Assembly (NCBI GenBank): GCA_018806915.1
Contig: JAGKQI010000061.1
Location: 248,001 to 312,000, forward strand
DNA: 64,000 nucleotides
Direction: 5' to 3'
Source of the DNA: Phytophthora colocasiae
Taxonomy: Eukaryota > Oomycota > Peronosporomycetes > Peronosporales > Peronosporaceae
Each line of letters opens with the position of its first letter. Positions within the stretch are counted from its first letter, which is position 1. Position numbers and translations under genes: made by a program. Below the pieces are notes generated by a model. It saw only the letters and a list, made by a program, of their open reading frames with translations. It was not told the DNA's origin and ran no database searches. This document shows, in pieces, positions 20,362-30,414 of the stretch.

Positions 20362-20704
20362 GATGCTCAGTTTGGAGAAAGTTCCGCACTGACGAATTAT
20401 GACCAGGAGGGGCGGTTGACACGTTGCTAATTACGATTTTCCGAGTGGATATGGACGTTACGCTGTGATGTGATTGGATGTACACTGGATTATGGGAGAA
20501 AGGGAGATGTGGGACGAGGTTATGTCCCGTGCGACAATGATGGATCTGTGGAAGAAATATATATATTAACCTTCACCTGTACTGCAAAGGGGCCCAAGAG
20601 ATCAGAAGTGTTCCTCGGAAAAGTGCACAAACTCCGAGAGACAACAACACTCAGTCTGATCGCCGGACTTTCCCCGACGATGAGTGCCTAAAGGTTGGCA
20701 GAAA

Positions 20705-20734
20705 GTCTCTCAGACGAACGTATCTCTGAGAGAC
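20705..20734. promoter_or_regulatory. 10-bp inverted repeat upstream of G2 (every unit)
   Basis: GTCTCTCAGA and TCTGAGAGAC pair perfectly across a 10-nt loop. The element lies about 345 bp upstream of the G2 start on the minus strand and recurs unchanged in each complete unit. Confidence 0.55.
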
Positions 20735-20851
20735 CTCATCCCGTTGCCGTCCTGTGTGACGATGATGGTTCAAGGAATATAATTTTACCCACAAGATGCC
20801 AAGTATCGCGCACCGGACGTAGCGCACCCCGCGCATATCCCAACTGGACTT

Positions 20852-21133
20852 TGAAGAAGGTCGTGGTAGAGGTTGTCTTGCGAGGGGAGGACTGCCGAAG
20901 CTTGGGGCGAGGAGGCCGAGGCGAGGGAAGTCACTTGAGGGGTAGAATGGAAATTCAGAAGTGATTGATTGATATGAGCTTACACTGTTTTCTCTACCTG
21001 GTCTGCATCCAATCATTTGGTGCATCCAATCACCAACATTCTGTACTCGTCCAATCATCCTACTCGTCTAATCATCGGTGGCGTAAACATCTTACCGTAA
21101 TCATTGCGGGATCGTATTGGATCACCTGCAACA
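20852..21133 (-). repeat. 3' LTR of the copia element
   Basis: 282 bp; on the minus strand it begins TGTTGCAGGTGATCC and ends CCTTCTTCA. It carries a 17-bp internal duplication (a second CATCCAATCA) absent from the other LTR. Confidence 0.95.
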
Positions 21134-21134
21134 G

Positions 21135-21142
21135 CCCCTCTC
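21135..21142 (-). promoter_or_regulatory. Polypurine tract of the copia element
   Basis: GAGAGGGG on the minus strand sits next to the 3' LTR and overlaps the pol stop codon (TGA, 21143-21141). Confidence 0.7.
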
Positions 21143-24100
21143 AATGCGAACACGCTTGAACGCCAAGAGCCGTCGTTAAGTCCTTGTGACGAGGTCCGCC
21201 GAGTCCCTTGGTCAAGATGTCGGCCAGCATGGTCGTGGTCTCGCAGTACTCGACGATCACTTCACCGCGCTTGACTTCATCACGGATGTGGTGGTACTTG
21301 ATGTCGATGTGCTTCGCGCGGCCATGGTTCACAGGGTTCTTCGTCATCTTGATGCACGACTGATTGTCTTCGAAAATCTTCAGATCCGGGATGTCTTCGC
21401 CTGCAGCGTCAAGGATCTCACACAGAAGCTTGTGCACCCACTTGCCTTCTTGGATTGCCAGACTGAGCGCAATGTACTCGGCTTCACTCGTGGAAAGAGA
21501 CACACTCGATTGCTTCTTGGATCCCCACGACACAGGTCCGCCAAGAACTTGAAACAGGTAGCCTGAAGTCGACTTGCGGTCACTGTGGTCACCAGCCCAG
21601 TCTGCATCCGAATAGCCACGAAAGTCGATTCCCTTGGTCGGCGAAAAACGGAGTCCATGCGACTTGGTGCCCTGAAGGTAACGGAAGATGCGCTTGACTG
21701 CAATCCAGTGCTCGACTTGAGGATTCTCCATGAAGCGCGAAACGTAACCAACTGCAAAAGCAATGTCCGGGCGAGTCGACGTCATCAAGTGTATGAGAGC
21801 ACCGACAGCTTCGCGGAACGGCGCATCCAACTTGGTCGAGACGTCACTGGCAACGAGCTTCATGCTGAGGTCGACTGGACTGGCAGCAGGTTTGCAGTTC
21901 TGCATGCCAAAGCGCTCCAGGATGTCGTTGATGTAGCGAGCTTGACTCAATGTGACACTGCCATCCGCATTGTCGACCACCTCAATCCCCAGAATGAAGG
22001 AACATTTGCCGCTGTCGGTCATCTCGAATCGTGCCTTGAGCTGTTTCTTGACTTCAGCAATGATCGTCGAAGAGCTTCCGGTCACCAAAACATCGTCGAC
22101 GTACACCAGCATCAGAACGCAGTCACCATCGACAATCTTGATGTAGAGGCACGGATCGTAGCTCGAAACGCGAAATCCGATGGAGCGCACATACTCGTCA
22201 AAAGTCTCATTCCACACTCGAGAAGCTTGCTTGAGACCGTAGATCGCCTTGAGCAGTTCCACGCAGTCGTAGCCGTCATCAAGTTCCACGCCTTCTGGAC
22301 GTACTTGACCACCGGCGAAAACGTCTCGGTGTAGTCGATGCCATACTTCTGCACAAATCCTTTCGCGACGAGTCGAGCCTTGTACTTCTCGATGGACCCG
22401 TCGGCTTTACGCTTGATCTTGAACACCCACTTGGTTCCGACCGCGCGTTGGTTGTTCGGTAATTTGGCGCCACGAAACACTCCACGAAGTCGCATCGACT
22501 TGAGTTCTGCTCGGATCGCCTTCCGCCAGTGGACTTGGTCTTCGCCGCTCACAGCATCTTGGAACGTCTTCGGCTCGGCGCTGTCACTCGTCTCCACTGC
22601 ATTGGCACTCGCACGCCAGTACATCGGCTGAGTCGAGTCATCATCATCATTGTCTTCAGATTTGGCTTCTTGATGGTCAGAGTCCGGAGCGCTTGCTTCT
22701 TCTAATCCAGCGCTGCGACGCGGTCGACGAACATGTTCACGATCCTCAGCATTAGAACGAGCCTTGCGTTTCCCCGCCTGCTTGAATTCACGCGTTCCAT
22801 GGTCGTTCGAAATCTCGAGGTCTTCAAGGATATCCGCAGCATCTTCGACATCTTCATCATCATCCACAACAACATTGGCGTCGTCGAAGGTCGATTCGTC
22901 GAAAGTGACATCGCGAGAAATCACTACCTGGCCCGCCTCGATGTCATAAACGCGATACGCCTTCGAACGCTCTTCATAGCCCATGAAAATTCCTTCACGA
23001 GCCTTGGGGTCCCACTTGAGTCGCTATCTCCTTCGGTGTCAGGACGTAGGCCTTGCACCCGAAAACGCGCATGTGCTTCACGTTGGGCTTCCTCTTGTAC
23101 ACAATCTCAAATGGCGTCTTCCCTGGGACCTTGGGTGACGGCAGTCGATTCTTGATGTAAATTGCCGTCATCGCCGCTTCCGCCCAAAACGTCTTGTCCA
23201 AACGTGCGAAGTGAAGCATGCTGCGCCCGATAGTCACAATCGTCCGGTTGGCGCGTTCTGCAGTAGCATTCGTCTGATGCGCATATCGAACCGTCGGCTG
23301 GACTTCAATGCCATGATTGTCGTAAAAGGCCTTGAGCGAGTTGGTCGCGAACTCCTTGGCACCGTCATGACGCGCGAACTTGACCCTGGCATCGAATTGG
23401 CGCTCCACTTTAGCGATGAACTTGCGCAGACAGTCTTCACTCTCCGACTTAGCGCGCAAACAGAATCCCGTCATGCAGCCGCTGGCTTCGTCAGTGATTA
23501 GCAGTAGATACTTGCTGCCACCAAGCGACTCTTTCTCCATGGGGCCACAAAGGTCGAAGTGCAGGAACTCGAATGGCTTGTACTTGGGCTTGTCCGGGTT
23601 ACTCGGAAAGGGTTTTGGACCATCTTCCCTTGCTGACACCCGCGGCATCCGCTTGAGTTCTTTGACGAGGTCGGCATTTTTGCGCCCGTCACCATGCCGC
23701 TCGAAACCATCTTCCGTAGCACGTCGTTCGGAGCATGACCCATCCGCGCATGAAGATCGACACTGTTGATCGAGACCGTAGTCGTCGAATTGGCAGAACC
23801 CTTTGGTACTCGTAGCCAGTAGAGTCCGTCGATCAGGTCTGCGGAAGCAACGATCTTCTTCGACGACTTGCGCGCAATGTGCATCTCGGAGCCGTCAAAC
23901 ACCACCTTGAAGTCTCCACTTCGGTTGATCTGAGGCACAGATAGCAGGTTCTTGTTCATACTCGGCACGTAGAGAGCATCTTCGATTCGGACGTCGCGCA
24001 CACTCCGGTTGGGCAGAATCACTTGTTGCACAACGGTACCAACTCCCAAAATCTTGGCCGTTTGACCGTTGGCAACTGTGAGTTCGCCTTCGTCGCGCAA

Positions 24101-25030
24101 GTTGATGTCGATGAACTTGGACTTGTCGTTGCAAATGTGGTGGGTTGCACCACTGTCGATCGCCCATGAGCCTTGAAACTTCTTGCCCGACGACATTCCA
24201 CACGCTGTCGACATTGAGACTGCAAACGCGATGTAGTCGTCATCGTCGTCGCACCACTCAACGTTGCTGGCACCTCGACCACCTCGGCCGCGTCGTGCTC
24301 CTCGATTTTCTTCTTTCTGCTTGGTCCAGCACTTGTCGATAACGTGCCCCAATTTTCCGCAGTAGTCACACCGGCGAGTTTGACGCTCGGCGTTGAAGGC
24401 CTTTGCTGCTTCCTCGATTTTCACCGCCGCAGTCTTCTCGCCTTGTCGCTTGATATGCTCATTCGTGAGCACCTTCACTACATCTTGCGTCCGCAGCTCT
24501 GCATTGCTCATCTCCATGTTGAGTACGACGTTCTCGTAGCTCTTGGGCAGACTGCGCAGCAAGCAGATCGCCACATCCTCGTCCTCCATCTTGGCGCCGA
24601 TACTGCTAAGCTTCGCGCTGATGTTGAGGACTTCGTTGCAATGGTGAAGGATGTTTCCGCCTTCTGCCATCTCCATGCTGAAGAGCTGACGCTTGAGATA
24701 TATGCGTCCAGCCTTCTGCGATCCACCGTAAAGGGTACGCAAGCGCGCCCACGCGACCCAGGCTTCCTCGTAGTCGTCGACAACATGATGGTAGTCCGCG
24801 TCCATGTGGAGGAGCATCAGACCGAAGGCGACGTTGCTCGACTTGACATACTCGTCCTTGGCCCTGGAGTCCGTGAACGTAGGCGTCGTCTCGCGGTTCA
24901 CCACATTCCACACCGACTTGGTCAGGAACACGCCACGCATGTAACGGTTCCACGTGGCGTAGTTCTCGCCGTTGAACTTGTCGATGGAGATCTTGGTATC
25001 TTGGACAGATGACATGGTACTTGGGCTCAT
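21141..25030 (-). pseudogene. gag-pol: copia gag-pol, broken, RT motif A deleted
   Basis: Minus-strand order: gag from ATG 25030 or 25015 ([20 protein letters not shown]2-type gag); CCHC knuckle [14 protein letters not shown] (about 24375-24330); protease [12 protein letters not shown] (about 24168-24133); GAG-pre-integrase LHARMGH...CRGC; integrase core HFDLCGP, ARHDGAKEF and NATAERANRT (Asp, Asp, Glu); RT from [19 protein letters not shown] at about 22100; RNase H GYSDADWAGDHSDRKSTSGY; end at 21141. One-base shifts occur near 23608 (after KMVQNPF) and 23020. Near 22297 the text jumps from FSPVVKYV to [10 protein letters not shown], losing about 40 codons that in this family hold motif A (DVxTAFLxG) with a catalytic Asp. 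Confidence 0.9.
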
Positions 25031-25034
25031 AACC
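25022..25034 (-). promoter_or_regulatory. Half-tRNA primer-binding site of the copia element
   Basis: On the minus strand GGTTATGAGCCCA directly follows the 5' LTR. It is complementary to TGGGCTCATAACC, the anticodon stem-loop of initiator tRNA-Met, rather than to a tRNA 3' end. Internally primed copia elements of Drosophila use the same arrangement. Confidence 0.75.
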
Positions 25035-25299
25035 TGAAGAAGGTCGTGGTAGAGGTTGTCTTGCGAGGGGAGGACTGCCGAAGCTTGGGGCGAGGAGGCC
25101 GAGGCGAGGGAAGTCACTTGAGGGGTAGAATGGAAATTCAGAAGTGATTGATTGATATGAGCTTACACTGTTTTCTCTACCTGGTCTGCATCCAATCACC
25201 AACATTCTGTACTCGTCCAATCATCCTACTCGTCTAATCATCGGTGGCGTAAACATCTTACCGTAATCATTGCGGGATCGTATAGGATCACCTGCAACA
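25035..25299 (-). repeat. 5' LTR of the copia element
   Basis: 265 bp, identical to the 3' LTR apart from one base (TATAGG against TATTGG) and the absence of the 17-bp duplication. Confidence 0.95.
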
Positions 25300-25386
25300 G
25301 ACTTCGTGCGTTGCAGTATACGTGCTCCGCACCCTGAAAATACTCATGGACTTCTGGTATCACGCATGGAAACTCTGATACCACAC

Positions 25387-25432
25387 CATGAAGTCTGACG
25401 TGCATGAGTCCGACGTACATGAAGTCTGACAC
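25387..25432. repeat. Three imperfect 15-16 bp direct repeats (every unit)
   Basis: CATGAAGTCTGACGTG, CATGAGTCCGACGTA and CATGAAGTCTGAC follow each other head to tail between the copia site and the PYM-like relic. They recur in every complete unit. Confidence 0.6.
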
Positions 25433-25928
25433 ACCTTTTGGAGCTTGATGCGCTCCCGGAAATTCCTGTCGCTGCGCAGGTTGCTGAAGCCGGCACAGGA
25501 AACGGTCGTGAAGACTCCGGCTCACGTGGTTGCAAGGTGGAGATGCCGTACGTTAGCAGATCAGCTCAATGTGATCACATGGACTCACCACCTCCGGTCG
25601 TTTAACAAACAAAATGGCTGATGCGCTTGCTAATCAAGCGATGTACACCAAACGGAATGTGCAGACGCTCCGACGTGGCTGACACCAACACCGAGTGGTC
25701 GCCCTTGCTGGAACACCTCCACCTTGGCCTCGGGCATAAAACATATCTCGACTGGAGTCGATTCTCTGGTCGCCGGGGTGTTGTAACACTCGTTACAGAG
25801 AGGCAGAGCTGGGCTCTAGGAGCTAGACGACCTGCAGTTATGGCCTGCTGCGCCTGACACGTACCAGAACCGACCGCAGTCTCCACGCCGGAAGGGTGAG
25901 GACAGAGACTTCGGCTTGTCGTCAGCTC

Positions 25929-26412
25929 CGAAGGTTCCTCGCAGGCGTACCGCCGGCCTCCCAACTCAACGGGTGCGCTGGCTGCAGTGTTGCATAAGGA
26001 GGAGGGCGGATCGAGGAAGCAGGACCGTAACAAATACGCTCCGCCTCGTGGTGGCGCCCTCACGATCACGGGCATGGCAGCACACACTATTCCCGGTATG
26101 AGCGCCGCAGCGCGCCTAAGAAGCTCAGCAAAAGCGCTCGTAAAAGAAGGCGACAGAGGTCAAGGCTGTGGTCGAAGCTGCGCTTGTCAAGGCCAACGCT
26201 TCCACTCCCACCAAGTCTACGCCACTGCCTGCTCCCGTGGATCTGACTCCGGAGGAGAAGACCAAGAAGGTCAAGGGATTGATGAGGAAGCTCAGGCAGA
26301 TCGACGCCATCAAGGCCAAGAAGGAGCCTGGCAACTCGAGCTCTCTGCGTAATTCTGCAAGAAGGACGCTACAGGCCCTGTAGTACAGGGCGTTGAGCTG
26401 CTTAAAGGAAAT
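25929..26412 (+). pseudogene. PYM/WIBG-like relic, unit 1
   Basis: The best segment reads PVDLTPEEKTKKVKGLMRKL then RQIDAIKAKKEPG (about 26240-26335). This is the Lys-rich K(x)L(x)KKLRQI(E/D) helix near the C-terminus of PYM, the ribosome-associated partner of the Y14-Mago core of the exon junction complex. In the neighbouring frame the text goes on with ELSA, a stop, then CKKDATGP and VELLKG, as expected for the last PYM helix. Upstream, KKLSKSARKR and KKATEVKAVVEAA are in two frames, with a TAA between them in the second. At least two frameshifts and a stop make it a pseudogene. The N-terminal Mago-binding segment is poorly preserved (YRRPPNSTG, RNKYAPPRGG). Confidence 0.5.
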
Positions 26413-26491
26413 AGAGAGATACATAAAAACACTTTTTGCTGTGCTGGAGGCTCGAACTGCGCCAAGCACGGCGTTTGGCGAGAGCATCGGC

Positions 26492-26748
26492 TTATTTGCG
26501 CATCTTCTTCCCGCTCTTGAGCTCAATGGTACCGTCCTTCGAGCAGGCGCTAACGCACATACTCAAGAGCAAGCACAGACCCGCAAGCACAAGTGGCTGA
26601 CGACGAACGAAGGCTCGTAGATCACGGCCTGCACGTAGTACACGACGAAGAACAGCACGCGGTAGCGTCCGTTCTGGTACAGCGATAGCACTTCGATCGC
26701 GGATGGCCACCTGCCGCAGATCAAACTCAACGGGCCACTGGCAAACAA
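26492..26748 (-). pseudogene. Membrane-protein C-terminus, unit 1, frameshifted
   Basis: Same sequence as the open copies in units 2-6, but with one A fewer (CACAAGTGG), which shifts the frame after YEPSFVVSH. The full description is under unit 2. Confidence 0.4.
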
Positions 26749-26857
26749 ACACCAAAATCTGCGTGATCACACTGTCCTCCAGATCTGCGATGCCACCTTT
26801 CAAAGGTCTAGCGTCGACTGCCAAGGTCCAAAAGAACATCCGTGTTCATTAGATTAT

Positions 26858-27574
26858 TCAACTAAGCTTCTGTACTGCCCTGAACGCTTTTTCATCTTCT
26901 GCATGCTCGTCTCAACTTGCCGCAAAACGTGGGCCTTGAACGAAATCCTGTCAGCCTGCATCTTCTTGAAGGCGGCCTCTGCGTAGTTAGGGTAGTTGTC
27001 GTCAGGGCGGAGGCCCCACCCGTGGTCGTCCACCTCCAAGTTGGTCCTGAAGTTCATTGCTTTTGCCTTCACCATACAGGCAGATGCAGCTTGCAGAGCA
27101 TCCTTGATCTGCCGCTCCAGCTCAGCCCCCTCGGGGGTGGCGACGTACTGTGCTACGCGATCGTCGTAGTCATTAATCCAGGTGGGCGTGACGGACCCGG
27201 GTACTAAAGTGTCTGCATTTTCGGCGTCGTCAGGCGCGTCGATTGGGGGGGGCGAGGCGAACGACGCCAATGCCTGATTCCACCAACTCCCGCTGAATCT
27301 CCTCGACCTCGTCGTTCAGCTCGTCCTGGCGGGCCCATTGGTGGTACTTGAGGCGCAGCGAACTCTTCGGCACATTCACGATCCTCGCGATTTGGCTCCA
27401 CGAGAACCTCTGAAGGTACTTCTTATCGACATCCTCCAGCATGTTCGTTTCGTCTTCACTCATCCGACCGGGTCCATGGTTGTACATCAGGTTTTCACGA
27501 GCTGTGTGCGCAACCTTCTCTGCTGCAACCCGTACGGCCTTCGAACGAGTGCTCTTGGTCTTCGACTTGGGCAT
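26858..27574 (-). pseudogene. G1, unit 2, frameshifted
   Basis: The poly-G tract is G8 (out of frame). The T run before the C-terminal helix is T5 instead of T6, changing the end to KKRSGQYRSLVE. The helix-turn-helix part (residues 1-110) is intact. Confidence 0.6.
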
Positions 27575-27613
27575 TGGAACAGCCTTCGACTTGGGCAGCG
27601 GCACGTGCGTCGC

Positions 27614-28366
27614 TCAGGCTAGCTTTCTGGAAATGAGACCGCTCGCTGTGGCCGTAGAGAAATGCTGGGAAGTGACCATCAGGGACCAGGCGCTTGGACC
27701 ACCATAAATGTTTGCTATGTGGTTACCCACACGGAAATCCTCGGCATACGCCGGGACACCAACCAAGAACGGCTGTCCTTCAGGCATTGGCTCGGGATCC
27801 ACCCAGTTGGAAGGGACGTCAGACTTCTCTTCGACCAACGGTTGTTGCCCAGGCCCAAACAGATCGTCCACCTCGGTGGTGGAGAGAATGTGGGGGCCTC
27901 TGTGAAGCGAAGGCAAGACGCCAGGAGTCGAACCCGCAGTAGCGGAAGCTGTAGATGTGGCGGGCACGCTCGCGTGATCATCGCCGTCAGCTGCATCAAC
28001 GCCCTGCTTCGGAGCGGCGGACGCGCTCGACTGTGAGGCTGGGGCGCTAGAGCTGCCTCCAGATGACGCGGCATTACCACTGTCATCACCTCGCGATGCC
28101 GTGAATGCCAAAGCGGGCCCAGTGCCCGAGGCGTTGCCAGTAGTAGAAGACGATGGAGAGCCCATGGTTGCTGGATCTTCTTCTGACTTGTGTGTCAGAA
28201 AGGAAATCGGGATGTGGCCGTTTGTGGGATACGACAGTTGGCTATTTCTGAGTCTGATGGAATCAGACTGAGCGACAGGACACCAGAGACTCTGAAATCC
28301 CGGAAGTTTTGAGAGCGTCACAGCTACACTATGTTCACGGGACCTCTGACGTACTGGCCTGGCCAT
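27614..28366 (-). CDS. G2, unit 2, intact (250 aa)
   Basis: Same length and start as unit 1, with a few substitutions (ALAFTAS for ALALTAS, SSSAPASQ for SSSAQPSQ). It is in frame with the following G1 through a TGA. Confidence 0.5.
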   Translation of the reverse strand: MARPVRQRSREHSVAVTLSKLPGFQSLWCPVAQSDSIRLRNSQLSYPTNGHIPISFLTHKSEEDPATMGSPSSSTTGNASGTGPALAFTASRGDDSGNAASSGGSSSAPASQSSASAAPKQGVDAADGDDHASVPATSTASATAGSTPGVLPSLHRGPHILSTTEVDDLFGPGQQPLVEEKSDVPSNWVDPEPMPEGQPFLVGVPAYAEDFRVGNHIANIYGGPSAWSLMVTSQHFSTATASGLISRKLA

Positions 28367-29480
28367 GATGCTCAGTTTGGAGAAAGTTCCGCACTGACGA
28401 ATTATGACCAGGAGGGGCGGTTGACACGTTGCTAATTACGATTTTCCGAGTGGATATGGACGTTACGCTGTGATGTGATTGGATGTACACTGGATTATGG
28501 GAGAAAGGGAGATGTGGGACGAGGTTATGTCCCGTGCGACAATGATGGATCTGTGGAAGAAATATATATATTAACCTTCACCTGTACTGCAAAGGGGCCC
28601 AAGAGATCAGAAGTGTTCCTCGGAAAAGTGCACAAACTCCGAGAGACAACAACACTCAGTCTGATCGCCGGACTTTCCCCGACGATGAGTGCCTAAAGGT
28701 TGGCAGAAAGTCTCTCAGACGAACGTATCTCTGAGAGACCTCATCCCGTTGCCGTCCTGTGTGACGATGATGGTTCAAGGAATATAATTTTACCCACAAG
28801 ATGCCAAGTATCGCGCACCGGACGTAGCGCACCCCGCGCATATCCCAACTGGACTTCGTGCGTTGCAGTATACGTGCTCCGCACCCTGAAAATACTCATG
28901 GATTTCTGGTATCACGCATGGAAACTCTGATACCACACCATGAAGTCTGACGTGCATGAGTCCGACGTACATGAAGTCTGACACACCTTTTGGAGCTTGA
29001 TGCGCTCCCGGAAATTCCTGTCGCTGCGCAGGTTGCTGAAGCCGGCACAGGAAACGGTCGTGAAGACTCCGGCTCACGTGGTTGCAAGGTGGAGATGCCG
29101 TACGTTAGCAGACCAGCTCAATGTGATCACATGGACTCACCACCTCCGGTCGTTTAACAAACAAAATGGCTGATGCGCTTGCTAATCAAGCGATGTACAT
29201 CAAACGGAATGTGCAGACGCTCCGACGTGGCTGACACCAACACCGAGTGGTCGCCCTTGCTGGAACACCTCCACCTTGGCCTCGGGCATAAAACATATCT
29301 CGACTGGAGTCGATTCTCTGGTCGCCAGGGTGTTGTAACACTCGTTACAGAGAGGCAGAGCTGGGCTCTAGGAGCTAGACGACCTGCAGTTATGGCCTGC
29401 TGCGCCTGACACGTACCAGAACCGACCGCAGTCTCCACGCCGGAAGGGTGAGGACAGAGACTTCGGCTTGTCGTCAGCTC

Positions 29481-29965
29481 CGAAGGTTCCTCGCAGGCGT
29501 ACCGCCGGCCTCCCAACTCAACGGGTGCGCTGGCTGCAGTGTTGCATAAGGAGGAGGGCGGATCGAGGAAGCAGGACCGTAACAAATACGCTCCGCCTCG
29601 TGGTGGCGCCCTCACGATCACGGGCATGGCAGCACACACTATTCCCGGTATGAGCGCCGCAGCGGCGCCTAAGAAGCTCAGCAAAAGCGCTCGTAAAAGA
29701 AGGCGACAGAGGTCAAGGCTGTGGTCGAAGCTGCGCTTGTCAAGGCCAACGCTTCCACTCCCACCAAGTCTACGCCACTGCCTGCTCCCGTGGATCTGAC
29801 TCCGGAGGAGAAGACCAAGAAGGTCAAGGGATTGATGAGGAAGCTCAGGCAGATCGACGCCATCAAGGCCAAGAAGGAGCCTGGCAACTCGAGCTCTCTG
29901 CGTAATTCTGCAAGAAGGACGCTACAGGCCCTGTAGTACAGGGCGTTGAGCTGCTTAAAGGAAAT
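29481..29965 (+). pseudogene. PYM/WIBG-like relic, unit 2
   Basis: Carries the same breaks as unit 1. The basic KKLSKSARKRRRQRS frame is open here (MSAAAAPKK at about 29650), where unit 1 has lost bases. Confidence 0.45.
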
Positions 29966-30045
29966 AGAGAGATACATAAAAACACTTTTTTGCTGTGCTG
30001 GAGGCTCGAACTGCGCCAAGCACGGCGTTTGGCGAGAGCATCGGC

Positions 30046-30303
30046 TTATTTGCGCATCTTCTTCCCGCTCTTGAGCTCAATGGTACCGTCCTTCGAGCAG
30101 GCGCTAACGCACACACTCAAGAGCAAGCACAGACCCGCAAGCACAAAGTGGCTGACGACGAACGAAGGCTCGTAGATCACGGCCTGCACGTAGTACACGA
30201 CGAAGAACAGCACGCGGTAGCGTCCGTTCTGGTACAGCGATAGCACTTCGATCGCGGATGGCCACCTGCCGCAGATCAAACTCAACGGGCCACTGGCAAA
30301 CAA
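30046..30303 (-). pseudogene. Membrane-protein C-terminus, unit 2, open for 85 codons
   Basis: The minus strand reads LYQNGRYRVLFFVVYYVQAV, IYEPSFVVSH and VLAGLCLLLSVCVSACSKDG, ending TIELKSGKKMRK and a stop. Two hydrophobic stretches (about residues 24-40 and 48-66) look like membrane spans followed by a Lys-rich cytosolic tail. No ATG or upstream exon of matching quality is found, so it is probably the captured 3' end of a gene, convergent with the PYM-like relic. I cannot name the family. Confidence 0.45.
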
Positions 30304-30414
30304 ACACCAAAATCTGCGTGATCACACTGTCCTCCAGATCTGCGATGCCACCTTTCAAAAAGGTCTAGCGTCGACTGCCAAGGTCCAAAAGAACATCCGT
30401 GTTCATTAGATTAT

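Larger units (their letters stand above)
20852..25299 (-). mobile_element. Ty1/copia element with both LTRs, inserted in array unit 1
   Basis: A 4,448-bp minus-strand element flanked by the perfect 5-bp duplication GACTT (20847-20851 and 25300-25304). Uninterrupted units read ACTGGACTTCGTG at this point, which proves the insertion site. The domain order is gag, protease, integrase, RT, RNase H, with integrase before RT as in Pseudoviridae-type elements. LTRs differ by one substitution and one 17-bp duplication. Coding capacity is lost through frame changes near 23608, 23020 and 22297. Confidence 0.95.
18846..26855 (-). repeat. Array unit 1 (3,557 bp plus copia insertion)
   Basis: First unit of the head-to-tail array, measured from ATTCAACTAAG to the next ATTCAACTAAG. 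It begins exactly at the LTR of element C, so the true left end of the array is missing. Removing the copia element and its 5-bp duplication leaves 3,557 bp. G2 is intact, G1 has one frameshift, and the PYM-like relic and membrane-protein tail are present. Confidence 0.95.
26856..30412 (-). repeat. Array unit 2 (3,557 bp)
   Basis: No insertion at the GACTT site. G2 is intact and G1 is broken. It has a 3-bp loss in the G1 Asn pair (DETNMLEDV) and shares GGGATTGATGAGG in the PYM-like relic with units 1, 3 and 4. Confidence 0.95.

Noticed and set aside
20470..20691. 73-codon plus-strand ORF upstream of G2, conserved in most units
   Set aside because: It starts with GTG, spans an AT-rich TATATA tract and has no family features. 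It shifts in unit 7 and is best read as the intergenic region.
24606..25220. Long second-frame minus ORF over the copia 5' LTR and gag
   Set aside because: It is a shadow of the gag frame, which has the proper domain order and a zinc knuckle.
29154..29684. 176-codon minus-strand ORF repeated in many units (antisense to the PYM-like relic)
   Set aside because: It is not open in all units, has a Ser/Pro/Arg-rich composition typical of antisense frames, and the opposite strand carries a recognisable family segment.
30044..30062. Lys-rich KKMRK end as a dilysine ER-retrieval signal
   Set aside because: The lysines are at -4 and -5 (and -1), not -3/-4 or -3/-5, and the reading is a fragment.
18846..30412. 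The 3.55-kb unit as a transposon
   Set aside because: Adjacent units join directly with no terminal inverted repeats, LTRs or target duplications at the junctions.
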